Assembly: GCF_001425575.1 (NCBI RefSeq)
Contig: NZ_LMRD01000003.1
Location: forward strand, 1 to 64,000
Length of the DNA stretch: 64,000 nucleotides
Reading direction: 5' to 3'
Source: Aurantimonas sp. Leaf443
Lineage (GTDB): Bacteria > Pseudomonadota > Alphaproteobacteria > Rhizobiales > Rhizobiaceae
The translations under genes were made by a program, and so were the position numbers. The notes under the pieces are model-generated. The model was not told the DNA's origin and made no database searches. It saw only the letters and a list, made by a program, of their open reading frames with translations. Every line of letters begins with the position of its first letter. Position 1 is the stretch's first letter. Shown here in pieces: positions 32,140 to 41,292 of the stretch.

Positions 32140-33489
32140 TTACGAGGCGCCGGTGTCCTTCAGGCCCTTGCGCTTGTTGTAGGCGAGGGCGGCGAGGGTG
32201 CAGGCGGCGCCGGAGAGGAGGTAGAAGGCGATGGCGCCGACGCCGAACAGGGCGGTGAGGCCGAGGGCCACGAAGGGCGCGAAGCCCGCGCCGATCAGCC
32301 AGGCGAGGTCGGAGGTCAGCGCCGAGCCGGTATAGCGGTTCTGGCTGGAGAAGTTCGAGGCCGTCGCGCCCGCGGCCTGGCCGTGGGAGAAGCCCAGAAG
32401 CGCGAAGCCGATATAGACGAAGGCGGTCTGCCCCTCCGAGCGGCCGCTGCCCAGGACGAAGGGAATGGCGATCGCGAAGACGGCGATGGCCACCGCGCCG
32501 ATGCCGAGCAGGACGCGCCGGCCGATCCGGTCCGCGACGACGCCCGACAGGATCGTGCAGACGAGGAAGAGGGCCGCGCCCCCGATCTGCGTCACCAGGA
32601 ACTCGCCGGGCAGGCGGTCGGTGTAGAGGTTGACATAGGAGAGCGGGAAGATCGTCACGAGATGGAAGAGCGCGAAGCCCGCCAGCGGCACGAAGGCGCC
32701 CAGCAGGATCGCCGAGCCCTGCTCGCGCAGGAGCTCCATCACCTTCACCGGCTTCAGGTCGCGGCTCTCGTAGAGCTGCACGAACTCCTCCGTGGCGATG
32801 AGACGCAGCCGCGCGAAGAGCGCCACGACGTTGATCGTGAAGGCGACGAAGAACGGGTAGCGCCAGCCCCAGCCGAGGAAGTCCTCGGGGGTGAGGTTGA
32901 GGACGAAGAAGGCGAAGAGCGCGCTCGCCACGATGAAGCCGATGGGCCCGCCCAGCTGGGGCAGCATGGCGTACCAGCCGCGCTTCTTCTCGGGCACGTT
33001 CAGCGCCAGCAGCGAGGCCAGCCCGTCCCAGGCGCCGCCGAGCGCCACGCCCTGGCCCATGCGGAAGAGGACGAGCGCGGCGATCGACCAGTGGCCGATC
33101 GTCTCGTAGCCCGGCAGGAAGGCGATGGCCGCCGTCGAGCCGCCGAGCAGGAACAGCGCGATCGTCAGCTTCACGCCGCGCCCGTGCCGCCGGTCCACCT
33201 CCATGAAGAGGATCGAGCCGATCGGGCGCACCACGAAGGCGAGGCCGAAGATGGCGAAGCAGACCAGCGTGCCCTGCAGCGGGTCGAGGAAGGGAAAGAC
33301 CAGCGCGGGGAAGACGAGGATGGAGGCGATGCCGTAGACGAAGAAGTCGAAGGCCTCCGAGGCGCGGCCGATGACCACGCCGATGGCGATCTCGGCGGGC
33401 CGCACATGGCCGTCGGAGACCGCCTTGCGCGCGTCCTCCTCGATGCCTCGCGAGGAGGGCAGACCCTGCGTGTCGGTGTTGGCGACCAT
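32140..33489 (-). CDS. Major facilitator superfamily transporter, metabolite:H+ symporter (MHS) type
   Basis: The protein has 449 residues and twelve predicted helices. The start is IGVVIGRASEAFDFFVYGIAS, and the MFS loop motifs are MEVDRRHGRGVKLT and GVVADRIGRRVLLG. The long cytoplasmic link and PQLGGPIGFIVASALF fit the MHS branch, which takes up small carboxylates or osmolytes with protons. The substrate is not determined. The ATG at 33489 is preferred because the upstream extension has no similarity. It is divergent from the cyo operon. Confidence 0.85.
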   Translation of the reverse strand: MVANTDTQGLPSSRGIEEDARKAVSDGHVRPAEIAIGVVIGRASEAFDFFVYGIASILVFPALVFPFLDPLQGTLVCFAIFGLAFVVRPIGSILFMEVDRRHGRGVKLTIALFLLGGSTAAIAFLPGYETIGHWSIAALVLFRMGQGVALGGAWDGLASLLALNVPEKKRGWYAMLPQLGGPIGFIVASALFAFFVLNLTPEDFLGWGWRYPFFVAFTINVVALFARLRLIATEEFVQLYESRDLKPVKVMELLREQGSAILLGAFVPLAGFALFHLVTIFPLSYVNLYTDRLPGEFLVTQIGGAALFLVCTILSGVVADRIGRRVLLGIGAVAIAVFAIAIPFVLGSGRSEGQTAFVYIGFALLGFSHGQAAGATASNFSSQNRYTGSALTSDLAWLIGAGFAPFVALGLTALFGVGAIAFYLLSGAACTLAALAYNKRKGLKDTGAS

Positions 33490-33617
33490 GCCCGAAGTCC
33501 TTCCAGCGGTGGCGACGGGCCCCTCTGAGCCGGGGCCGGACCCCGAAGAGCCCTGCGACGTCGCGTCATCCCCTTCCGAATAGGGCGGGAACGTGCTTTT
33601 CGTCAAAGGGGAGAGGG

Positions 33618-33634
33618 TTGGACAAAACGTCCAA
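33618..33634. promoter_or_regulatory. Operator-like dyad TTGGAC-N5-GTCCAA before cyoA
   Basis: Perfect 6-base arms surround AAAAC. It lies 53 bases upstream of the cyoA ATG in the region shared with the divergent transporter. It resembles, but does not equal, the FNR pattern TTGAT-N4-ATCAA. RegA encoded in the same operon is another possible binder. Confidence 0.45.
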
Positions 33635-33686
33635 TCCCGCATTGCAGCAAGCCCCCGTACATGGCGGGAGAGCGATCGAAGATGAG

Positions 33687-34916
33687 ATGGTGGTCTTGCG
33701 CCCGAAACTCCTGAGCGTCCTGGCGACGCTGACACCCCTGGCGACCCTGAGCGGCTGCAACCTCGTGGTGATGAACCCTTCGGGGGACGTCGCCGCCCAG
33801 CAGAGCGACCTCATCGTCGTCTCCACGCTCCTGATGCTCGTCATCATCGTGCCGGTCATCGCCACGACCCTGTTCTTCGCCTGGCGCTACCGCGCCTCGA
33901 ACGCGAAGGCCAAGTACGACCCGACCTGGCACCACTCGACCGGCCTCGAGGTGCTGATCTGGACGGCGCCGCTGATGATCATCATCGCGCTCGGCGCCCT
34001 CACCTGGATCTCCACCCATCTCCTCGACCCCTACCGCCCGCTCGACCGCATCGGCGCCGGGCGTCCCGTGACGGCCGAGATGCGCCCGCTCACCGTCGAG
34101 GTCGTCGCGCTCGACTGGAAGTGGATGTTCTTCTACCCCGAATACGGCATCGCCACGGTGAACGAGCTGGCCGCCCCCGTCGACCGGCCGATCGCCTTCA
34201 AGCTCACCTCCGCCGCGCAGATGACCGCCTTCTACGTGCCCGCGCTCGCCGGCATGATCTACACCATGCCCGGCATGGAGACGAAGCTGCACGGCGTCAT
34301 CAACGAGGCGGGCGTCTACGACGGCTTCGCCTCGCACTACAACGGCCCCGGCTTCTCGCGCATGCGCTTCAAGTTCCACGGGCTGGACGAGGCGGGCTTC
34401 GAGGCCTGGGTGCAGAGGGTGAAGGCCGAGGGAACGCCGCTCGACCGCGCCGCCTATCTTCAGGTCGAGAAGCCGAGCGAGGCCGAGCCGGTGCGCTACT
34501 ATGCGAGCGTGGAGGCCGACCTCTACCAGGCGATCCTCGGCATGTGCGTCGAGCCCGGCAAGATGTGCATGCACGAGATGATGGCGATCGACGCGCAGGG
34601 CGGCGTGGCCGAGGGTCACGAGGCCAATCGCGAGCGCCTGGTGCACGACCGCACCGGCAGCCACGACGGCTTCGGCTACGGCTCGGGTCACGGCGCCGAG
34701 GAGGCGCCCGCCGCCACCGCCCCGGCCTCCGGCCGCGAGCCGCGCTCGGACGAGCAGCCGCAGGGCATGGCGCCCGACGCGGGCGGCCAGGCGGGCGCGC
34801 CCGCGACCGCCCCGGCGGGCGGCCATGGCGGCGGCCACGAGGGCCACGGGGGAACGGCGCCCGGCGCCCCGCCCGAACCGGGCTCGATCGCGCCCAACCA
34901 GTTGAACCAGCAATAG
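33687..34916 (+). CDS. cyoA: Cytochrome bo3-type ubiquinol oxidase subunit II
   Basis: The protein has about 409 residues from ATG 33687; an in-frame TTG at 33618 lies inside a dyad and is unlikely. A signal peptide with lipobox LSGC gives a lipidated Cys near residue 24. Two helices follow ([19 protein letters not shown] and [19 protein letters not shown]), then the cupredoxin domain ([36 protein letters not shown]). CuA ligands are absent, as in quinol oxidases. The last 85 residues are a Gly/Ala/Pro/His-rich tail not found in E. coli CyoA. Confidence 0.92.
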   Translation: MVVLRPKLLSVLATLTPLATLSGCNLVVMNPSGDVAAQQSDLIVVSTLLMLVIIVPVIATTLFFAWRYRASNAKAKYDPTWHHSTGLEVLIWTAPLMIIIALGALTWISTHLLDPYRPLDRIGAGRPVTAEMRPLTVEVVALDWKWMFFYPEYGIATVNELAAPVDRPIAFKLTSAAQMTAFYVPALAGMIYTMPGMETKLHGVINEAGVYDGFASHYNGPGFSRMRFKFHGLDEAGFEAWVQRVKAEGTPLDRAAYLQVEKPSEAEPVRYYASVEADLYQAILGMCVEPGKMCMHEMMAIDAQGGVAEGHEANRERLVHDRTGSHDGFGYGSGHGAEEAPAATAPASGREPRSDEQPQGMAPDAGGQAGAPATAPAGGHGGGHEGHGGTAPGAPPEPGSIAPNQLNQQ

Positions 34917-34951
34917 AGCCCCACGGCATCGTTCGAAGAACAGGTCACACC

Positions 34952-36958
34952 ATGTTCGGCAACACCGATCTCCAAGAGCTCGTGTTCGGGCGCCTGACGC
35001 TCGAGGCGATCCCCTTCCACGACCCGATCCTCCTCGTCACCTTCGCGGTGGTGGCGATCGGCGGCGCGGCGCTTCTGGGCGCCCTCACCTATTACCGCCT
35101 CTGGGGCTATCTCTGGACGGAGTGGTTCACGAGCGTCGATCACAAGAAGATCGGCATCATGTACATCGTGCTGGCGCTCGTCATGCTCCTGCGCGGCTTC
35201 TCCGACGCCATCCTGATGCGCACGCAGCAGGCCATCGCCTTCGGGCAGGTGGAGGGCTACCTGCCGCCCCACCACTACGACCAGATCTTCACCGCCCACG
35301 GCGTGATCATGATCTTCTTCGTGGCCATGCCCTTCGTCACCGGCCTCATGAACTTCGTGGTGCCGCTGCAGATCGGGGCGCGCGACGTCGCCTTCCCCTT
35401 CCTCAACAACTTCTCCTTCTGGATGACGGCCGCGGGCGCGGTGACGGTGATGATCTCGCTCTTCGTGGGCGAGTTCGCGCGCACCGGCTGGCTGGCCTTC
35501 CCGCCGCTCTCGGGGCCGGCCTACTCGCCGGGCGTGGGCGTCGACTACTATATCTGGGCGCTGCAGATCGCCGGCATCGGCACGCTGCTCTCGGGCATCA
35601 ATCTCGTCGTGACCATCGTGAAGATGCGCGCGCCGGGCATGTCGATAATGAAGATGCCCGTCTTCACCTGGACCTCGCTGTGCACGAACGTGCTCATCGT
35701 CGCCGCCTTCCCGGTGCTGACCGCCGTCCTCGCCCTCCTGTCGCTCGACCGCTACGTCGGAACGAACTTCTTCTCGAACGACCTCGGCGGCAACCCGATG
35801 ATGTATGTCAACCTCATCTGGATCTGGGGCCATCCGGAGGTCTACATCCTCATCCTGCCGGCCTTCGGCGTGTTCTCCGAGGTCGTCTCGACCTTCTCGG
35901 GCAAGCGCCTCTTCGGCTACGCCTCGATGGTCTACGCCACCGTCGTCATCACCATCCTCTCCTATCTCGTCTGGCTGCACCACTTCTTCACGATGGGGTC
36001 GGGCGCCTCCGTGAACTCGTTCTTCGGCATCACGACGATGATCATCTCGATCCCGACGGGCGCCAAGATCTTCAACTGGCTGTTCACCATGTATCGCGGG
36101 CGCGTGCGCTTCGAGGTGCCGATGCTGTGGACCATGGGCTTCATGGTCACCTTCACCATCGGCGGCATGACGGGCGTGCTCCTGGCCGTGCCCCCGGCCG
36201 ACTTCGTGCTGCACAACTCGCTCTTCCTTGTCGCCCATTTCCACAACGTCATCATCGGCGGCGTGCTGTTCGGCATGTTCGCGGGCACGGTCTACTGGTT
36301 CCCGAAGGCCTTCGGCTTCAAGCTCGACCCGTTCTGGGGCAAGGTCTCCTTCTGGTTCTGGCTGTCGGGCTTCTGGTTCGCCTTCGCCCCGCTCTACATC
36401 CTGGGCCTCATGGGCGTGACGCGCCGCCTGCAGCATTTCGAGGATCCCTCGCTGCAGATCTGGTTCGTGATCGCGGCCTTTGGCGCCTTCCTCGTCCTGT
36501 GCGGCATCGTCGCCTTCATCCTGTCGATCGTCTTCGCCTTCGTGCGGCGCGAGCAGCTGAAGGACGTGACGGGCGATCCGTGGGACGGGCGCACGCTGGA
36601 ATGGGCGACGTCCTCGCCGCCCCCGGCCTACAACTTCGCCTTCACCCCGCTCGTCCACGACCACGACGCCTATTCCGACATGAAGGCGCGCGGCTACAAG
36701 CGCCCGCTCGATGGGTTCAAGGCGATCCACATGCCCAGGAACACCGGCGCCGGCATCGTCCTGGCCGGTCTCAGCATCGCCTTCGGCTTCGCCATGATCT
36801 GGTACATCTGGTGGCTGGCGGCGCTCTCCTTCGCCGCGATCCTGGTCACGGCGATCGTCCATTCCTTCAACTACGACCGCGACTTCCACATCCCCGTCGA
36901 GGAGGTGATGGTCGAGGAAGGCCGGCGCACGCGCGCCCTCAAGGCGGCGGGAGCCTGA
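34952..36958 (+). CDS. cyoB: Cytochrome bo3-type ubiquinol oxidase subunit I
   Basis: The protein has 668 residues. It is the catalytic core that oxidises ubiquinol, reduces O2 to water and pumps protons. The low-spin heme His lies in [32 protein letters not shown] holds the CuB His, the proton-channel Glu and the cross-linked Tyr. HHFFTMG gives two more CuB ligands, and [11 protein letters not shown] binds the hemes. Quinol-site residues occur in [14 protein letters not shown] and PPHHYDQ. Some fifteen helices are present. It starts 35 bases after cyoA. Confidence 0.95.
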   Translation: MFGNTDLQELVFGRLTLEAIPFHDPILLVTFAVVAIGGAALLGALTYYRLWGYLWTEWFTSVDHKKIGIMYIVLALVMLLRGFSDAILMRTQQAIAFGQVEGYLPPHHYDQIFTAHGVIMIFFVAMPFVTGLMNFVVPLQIGARDVAFPFLNNFSFWMTAAGAVTVMISLFVGEFARTGWLAFPPLSGPAYSPGVGVDYYIWALQIAGIGTLLSGINLVVTIVKMRAPGMSIMKMPVFTWTSLCTNVLIVAAFPVLTAVLALLSLDRYVGTNFFSNDLGGNPMMYVNLIWIWGHPEVYILILPAFGVFSEVVSTFSGKRLFGYASMVYATVVITILSYLVWLHHFFTMGSGASVNSFFGITTMIISIPTGAKIFNWLFTMYRGRVRFEVPMLWTMGFMVTFTIGGMTGVLLAVPPADFVLHNSLFLVAHFHNVIIGGVLFGMFAGTVYWFPKAFGFKLDPFWGKVSFWFWLSGFWFAFAPLYILGLMGVTRRLQHFEDPSLQIWFVIAAFGAFLVLCGIVAFILSIVFAFVRREQLKDVTGDPWDGRTLEWATSSPPPAYNFAFTPLVHDHDAYSDMKARGYKRPLDGFKAIHMPRNTGAGIVLAGLSIAFGFAMIWYIWWLAALSFAAILVTAIVHSFNYDRDFHIPVEEVMVEEGRRTRALKAAGA

Positions 36959-36962
36959 CACG

Positions 36963-37598
36963 ATGGCCAGCGTTGCACATCTGACCGCCGCCCAGACCGA
37001 CGAGGAACTGCGCTTCCACGCGACCGAGGAGGAGGCCCATCCCGAGGGGGGCACCCTCCTCGGCTTCTGGATCTACCTGATGAGCGACTGTCTCATCTTC
37101 GCGGTCCTCTTCGCCTGCTACGGCGTCTACGGGCGCTCCTTCGCCGCCGGGCCGACGCCCGCCGACCTCTTCGACCTGAAGCTCGTCGCCCTCAACACGG
37201 CGATGCTGCTCTTCTCCTCCATCACCTACGGCTTCGCCATGCTGGAGATGGTCAAGAACAACCGGCGCGGCACGCTGATCTGGCTCGCCGTGACGGGCCT
37301 CTTCGGCGCGGCCTTCATCGGGCTGGAGCTCTACGAGTTCCACCATCTCATCCAGGAGGGCGCCGGCCCCCAGCGCTCGGCCTTCCTCTCGGCCTTCTTC
37401 ACGCTGGTCGGCACGCACGGCCTGCACGTCACGGTCGGCCTCCTCTGGCTCGTCGTCCTGATGGTGCAGGTCGCGCGCGGCGGCCTTCGCCCGGAGAACC
37501 AGCGCCGGCTCCTGTGCCTGTCGATGTTCTGGCACTTCCTCGACGTGATCTGGATCGGCGTCTTCTCCTACGTCTACCTTCTGGGGGTGCTGCAATGA
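36963..37598 (+). CDS. cyoC: Cytochrome bo3-type ubiquinol oxidase subunit III
   Basis: The protein has 211 residues and five helices. The start carries [24 protein letters not shown], and the later [19 protein letters not shown] and [22 protein letters not shown] are typical of subunit III. It stabilises subunit I. It starts 4 bases after cyoB and overlaps cyoD by 4 bases. Confidence 0.94.
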   Translation: MASVAHLTAAQTDEELRFHATEEEAHPEGGTLLGFWIYLMSDCLIFAVLFACYGVYGRSFAAGPTPADLFDLKLVALNTAMLLFSSITYGFAMLEMVKNNRRGTLIWLAVTGLFGAAFIGLELYEFHHLIQEGAGPQRSAFLSAFFTLVGTHGLHVTVGLLWLVVLMVQVARGGLRPENQRRLLCLSMFWHFLDVIWIGVFSYVYLLGVLQ

Positions 37599-38101
37599 GC
37601 GGTCCGGTCCACGGCCATCACGAGGCGCAGGGAGGCCACGGGACGCACGGGGCGCACGACGCCCATGGCGGCGCCGGCCACGGCACGTTCAGGGGCTATG
37701 TCACCGGCTTCGTCCTGGCGGCCCTCCTCACCGCTGTGCCCTTCGCCCTCGTCATGGGCGACATGCTCGGCAATGCGCGCCTCACCGCCTTCATCGTCAT
37801 GGCCTTCGCCGTGGTGCAGATCGTCGTCCACATGGTCTACTTCCTGCACATGAACACGCAGTCGGAGGGCGGCTGGAACATGCTCGCCCTCATCTTCACG
37901 GTCGTGCTCGTGGTGATCACCATCGCCGGCTCGCTCTGGGTCATGTACCACCTCAACACCAACATGATGCTCATGGACGGCCATGCGCCGGGCGCGCTCT
38001 CGGCCCCCGCCGACCCGAGCGGTCCGGGAGGCCAGGGCGCCGCCCCCGCCGGCGGCCACGGCGCGGTACATGCCGGCCACGCCATGGGCCAGATGCCGTG
38101 A
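37595..38101 (+). CDS. cyoD: Cytochrome bo3-type ubiquinol oxidase subunit IV with His-rich ends
   Basis: The protein has 168 residues, longer than the usual 110 or so. The core has three helices ([65 protein letters not shown]), the CyoD pattern. About 28 N-terminal residues contain eight His in a Gly-rich context, and the C-terminal 40 residues are Gly/Ala/Pro-rich with several more His. It helps assembly of the CuB site in E. coli. It overlaps its neighbours on both sides. Confidence 0.92.
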   Translation: MSGPVHGHHEAQGGHGTHGAHDAHGGAGHGTFRGYVTGFVLAALLTAVPFALVMGDMLGNARLTAFIVMAFAVVQIVVHMVYFLHMNTQSEGGWNMLALIFTVVLVVITIAGSLWVMYHLNTNMMLMDGHAPGALSAPADPSGPGGQGAAPAGGHGAVHAGHAMGQMP

Positions 38102-38883
38102 GCCCTCCGGGCGGCGCCCCGCCGCCCGGACCGCCGGCGCGACAGGTCCCGCGCCGGCGCGGGGGCGCCGCGCGGGCCGCGCTCGGCCTTGCCGCCCTCC
38201 TCGTCCTCGGCGTCCTCCTCGCGCTCGGCACCTGGCAGGTCCAGCGCCTCGCCTGGAAGGAGGACCTCATCGCCCGCGTCGACGCGCGCCTTGCCGCCGC
38301 GCCCGTCGAGGCGCCCGGCCCGCAGGCCTGGGGGGCGATCTCGGCGGCGGCCGACGAATACCGGCGCGTCGCCCTTGCCGGCACCTTCCTCCACGAGCGC
38401 GAGACGCTCGTCCAAGCGCTCACCGAGCGCGGCGCCGGCTTCTGGGTGCTGACGCCGCTGCGCCGCGCCGACGGCACGCTCGTCATCGTCAATCGCGGCT
38501 TCGTGCCGGAACAGGCCCGCGACCGGCACACGCGCGCGGGCGGCGAGATCGCCGGGCCAACGCGCGTCGAGGGTCTCCTGCGCCTCACCGAGCCCGGCGG
38601 CGGCTTCCTGCGCGCCAACGACCCGGCGGGCGGGCGCTGGTACTCCCGCGACATTTCCGCCATCGCCGCCGCGACCCTGCCGGGCGAGCGCGTCGCGCCC
38701 TATTTCGTCGATGCCGGACCCGCCCCCAATCCCGGCGGGCTGCCGGTGGGCGGGCTGACCGTGATCTCCTTCCGCAACCACCATCTCGTCTACGCGCTGA
38801 CCTGGTACGGGCTCGCCCTGCTTCTGGTCGGAGGCCTCGCCTACGCCTTTCGCGAGGAGCGGCGCCAGGGGCGGGCGCGGTGA
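38098..38883 (+). CDS. SURF1 family oxidase assembly protein
   Basis: The protein has 261 residues starting at a GTG that overlaps the cyoD stop (GTGA). A helix near the start (AALGLAALLVLGVLLALGTWQVQRLAWKEDLI) and one at the end (YALTWYGLALLLVGGLAYAF) enclose a periplasmic domain with EYRRVALAGTF and VNRGFVPEQARDR, the SURF1 pattern. SURF1 proteins help insert heme into subunit I of heme-copper oxidases. Here it replaces the cyoE position of the E. coli operon; no heme O synthase gene is in the window. Confidence 0.9.
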   Translation: MSPPGGAPPPGPPARQVPRRRGGAARAALGLAALLVLGVLLALGTWQVQRLAWKEDLIARVDARLAAAPVEAPGPQAWGAISAAADEYRRVALAGTFLHERETLVQALTERGAGFWVLTPLRRADGTLVIVNRGFVPEQARDRHTRAGGEIAGPTRVEGLLRLTEPGGGFLRANDPAGGRWYSRDISAIAAATLPGERVAPYFVDAGPAPNPGGLPVGGLTVISFRNHHLVYALTWYGLALLLVGGLAYAFREERRQGRAR

Positions 38884-40235
38884 GCGCCGGGGCGGCCCTT
38901 CCCCGCGCGCCGCTTCTTGCGGGCGCCGGCGCGCTCCTGCCGGCCCCGGCCGACCGCGCGGGGCGCAAGAACCTCCTCCTCCTCATCCAGCTGCGCTGGA
39001 TCGCCGTGGCGGGCCAGGTCGTCAGCATCCTCCTCGTCGCCTTCGGCCTCGGCGCCTCGCTGCCGCTCGCGCCCATGGCGGCGGTGGTGGGCGGGCTCGT
39101 GGCGCTCAACCTCTTCAGCGTGCTGCGCCTGTCGCGCCGGGTGCGCGTCGACGAGGGCGAGCTCTTCGTCTCGCTGGCGCTCGACGTCGCCGCGCTCACG
39201 GCCCAGCTCTATTTCTCCGGCGGCACCGAGAACCCGTTCGCCCCGCTCTACCTCCTGCAGGTCACGCTCGGGGCCGTCCTTCTCGGCCCCGCGACGCTGA
39301 CGCTCCTCGTCGCGCTCGCCATCGCCTGCTTCGCCTGGCTCACCGGCTTCCACAGGCCGCTGCCGCTGCTCGAACCGGGAGGCGCCGGGACGATCGACGC
39401 GCGCGTGGTCGGCATGCTCCTGTGCTTCATGATGAACTCGGTGCTCCTCGTCACCTTCGTCACGCGCATCAACCGCAACGCGCGCGAGCGCGACGAGCGC
39501 CTCGCGATGCTGCGCCAGCGCGCCGCCGAGGAGGACCATATCGTGCGCATCGGGCTGCTCGCCTCGGGCGCCGCGCACGAGCTCGGCACGCCGCTCTCCA
39601 CCCTCTCCATCATCCTCGGCGACTGGCAGCGCATGCCCCAGCTCGCCGGCGATCCCGAGCTTGCCGGCGAGCTCGCGCTGATGCGCGCGGAGGTCGCGCG
39701 CTGCAAGTCGATCGTCACGGGCGTCCTGATGGCGGCGGGCGAGACGCGCGGCGAGTCGGCGGCGGGCACCACCATGTTCGCCTTTCTCGACGGGCTGGCC
39801 GCCGAGTGGCGCGCCTCCCGGCCGCAGGCGGGCCTGACCTACGAGAACCGCGTGGACGAGAACCTGCCCGTCGTCTCCGAATCCACCCTGCGCCAGGGCG
39901 TCTTCAACCTCCTGGACAACGCTTTCGAGGTCTCGCCGCAGGCGATCTCCCTCGTCGCGCGGCGCGAGGGCGAGACGCTGGTCCTCACCGTCGAGGACGA
40001 GGGGCCGGGCTTCGCGCCGCATATCCTGTCGGAGGTCGGGCGGCCCTACCAGTCCACCAAGGACCGGCACGCGGCGGGGCTCGGCCTGTTCCTCGTCTTC
40101 AACGTCGTGCGCACGCTCGGCGGCACGGTGGAGGTCGCCAACCGGCCGCAAGGGGGCGCGCGCGTCGCCCTGCGCCTGCCGCTGGCGGCGCTCGAGATCG
40201 AACGGGAAGAGGAGGAGGAGAGCGATGCCGCCTGA
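38880..40235 (+). CDS. regB: Redox-sensing histidine kinase, RegB/PrrB/ActS family
   Basis: The protein has 451 residues from a GTG that overlaps the SURF1 stop. Six membrane helices occupy about 28-190. The quinone-sensing motif GGTENPF is at 114-120. The H-box is GAAHELGTPLSTLSI with His233, and the redox-active Cys of RegB corresponds to Cys275 in ARCKSIVTG. The N-box is NLLDNAFEVSP, with DEGPGF and GLGLFLVFNV following. It senses the ubiquinone redox state and phosphorylates RegA. Its place in the cyo operon links sensor and oxidase directly. Confidence 0.92.
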   Translation: MSAGAALPRAPLLAGAGALLPAPADRAGRKNLLLLIQLRWIAVAGQVVSILLVAFGLGASLPLAPMAAVVGGLVALNLFSVLRLSRRVRVDEGELFVSLALDVAALTAQLYFSGGTENPFAPLYLLQVTLGAVLLGPATLTLLVALAIACFAWLTGFHRPLPLLEPGGAGTIDARVVGMLLCFMMNSVLLVTFVTRINRNARERDERLAMLRQRAAEEDHIVRIGLLASGAAHELGTPLSTLSIILGDWQRMPQLAGDPELAGELALMRAEVARCKSIVTGVLMAAGETRGESAAGTTMFAFLDGLAAEWRASRPQAGLTYENRVDENLPVVSESTLRQGVFNLLDNAFEVSPQAISLVARREGETLVLTVEDEGPGFAPHILSEVGRPYQSTKDRHAAGLGLFLVFNVVRTLGGTVEVANRPQGGARVALRLPLAALEIEREEEEESDAA

Positions 40236-40758
40236 GCGCAGCCTCGTCATCGTGGACGACGAGCCCGTCTTCGCCGCCTCGCTGAAACGCTCCTTCGAGC
40301 GGCGCGGCTATCGCGTGGAGATCGCCCCGAGCCCGGCCGACCTCGAGGCGCTGCTCGCCTCCCGGACGCCCGCCTATGCCGTCGTCGACCTCAAGCTCGC
40401 CAACGCCTCCGGCCTCGACTGCGTGCGGCGCCTCCACGCCCACGACCCCGCCATGCTCATCGTGGTGCTCACAGGCTTTGCCAGCATCGCGACGGCGGTG
40501 GAGGCGATCAAGCTCGGCGCCTGCCACTATCTCGCCAAGCCCTCCAACACCGACGACATCGAGGCCGCCTTCTCCAAGGCCGAAGGGGACGTGCGCGTGC
40601 CGATCTCGGCCCGCCCGACCTCGATCAAGACGCTGGAATGGGAGCATATCCACGAGGTGCTGGCGCAGACCGACTTCAACATCTCCGAGGCCGCGCGGCG
40701 TCTCGGCATGCACCGGCGCACGCTGGCGCGCAAGCTGGAGAAGCAGCAGGTGCGCTGA
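40225..40758 (+). CDS. regA: Redox response regulator, RegA/PrrA/ActR family
   Basis: The protein has 177 residues. The receiver has VIVDDEP, phosphoacceptor Asp55 in VVDLKLANASG and Lys in LAKPSNTDDI. A proline-poor linker leads to the Fis-type HTH (DFNISEAARRLGMHRRTLARKLEK), nearly invariant in this family. It activates or represses respiratory, nitrogen and carbon genes. It overlaps regB by 11 bases and ends the operon. Confidence 0.94.
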   Translation: MPPERSLVIVDDEPVFAASLKRSFERRGYRVEIAPSPADLEALLASRTPAYAVVDLKLANASGLDCVRRLHAHDPAMLIVVLTGFASIATAVEAIKLGACHYLAKPSNTDDIEAAFSKAEGDVRVPISARPTSIKTLEWEHIHEVLAQTDFNISEAARRLGMHRRTLARKLEKQQVR

Positions 40759-40792
40759 CCCCGCGCCGGTTTCCCGCCGCGGCGGCGGGCGC

Positions 40793-41095
40793 TCAGATCC
40801 AGCCGGCCCGCAGCGCGATGGCCACGCAATGGGCGCGCGTGCGCGCGTCCAGCCGCTTCTGGATCTCGCGGAAATGGTTGCCCACCGTGTGGTAGGCGAT
40901 CCCGAGAATGATGGAGATTTCGGCCGACGTCTTGCCGTCCGCGGCCAGGGAGAGACATTCGCACTGGCGACTGGTGAGCGGATTGACGAGGGTCGACCGC
41001 ACGCCAGGGGCGATGCTCACGGCAGACCTGTCCATGTCGAGGAGGGCGACGATCGCAAGCATCCTCGATCGGGCCCCGCGGCCTCTTCGTGGCAA
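40793..41095 (-). CDS. Short LuxR-type HTH protein, possibly a truncated regulator
   Basis: The protein has 100 residues at most. The C-terminal 65 form a LuxR HTH (NPLTSRQCECLSLAADGKTSAEISIILGIAYHTVGNHFREIQKRL, ending ALRAGWI). The N-terminal 35 residues show no sensor domain. Normal autoinducer-type LuxR proteins are about 240 residues, so this is either a stand-alone HTH or the 3' remnant of a larger gene. It converges with regA, with a CCCGCCGC/GCGGCGGG hairpin in the gap. Confidence 0.6.
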   Translation of the reverse strand: MPRRGRGARSRMLAIVALLDMDRSAVSIAPGVRSTLVNPLTSRQCECLSLAADGKTSAEISIILGIAYHTVGNHFREIQKRLDARTRAHCVAIALRAGWI

Positions 41096-41292
41096 TACTT
41101 GTCGTCGGGTTGATCTCTACGTGGGACATGCCGCAGCTGTTTGTAAGGATCGCAGGCCAGAAACAGCGGAATTATTTCCTGTTGCTGCGGCTATCCGGGT
41201 CTTCGCGCCCGCTTCTTCTCGCGCCGCGCGCAAGGTGGAGACCGCGCGCCCGTTCCGGTCTATGACGGACGGAGAAGACGGGCGGGAGGCCG

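Noticed and set aside
33618-33634. FNR/Anr box at cyoA
   Set aside because: The arms are TTGGAC and GTCCAA with 5 bases between, not TTGAT-N4-ATCAA; recorded only as a dyad.
33618-33686. Upstream TTG start for cyoA
   Set aside because: It would place the start inside the dyad and add 23 residues before the signal peptide without similarity.
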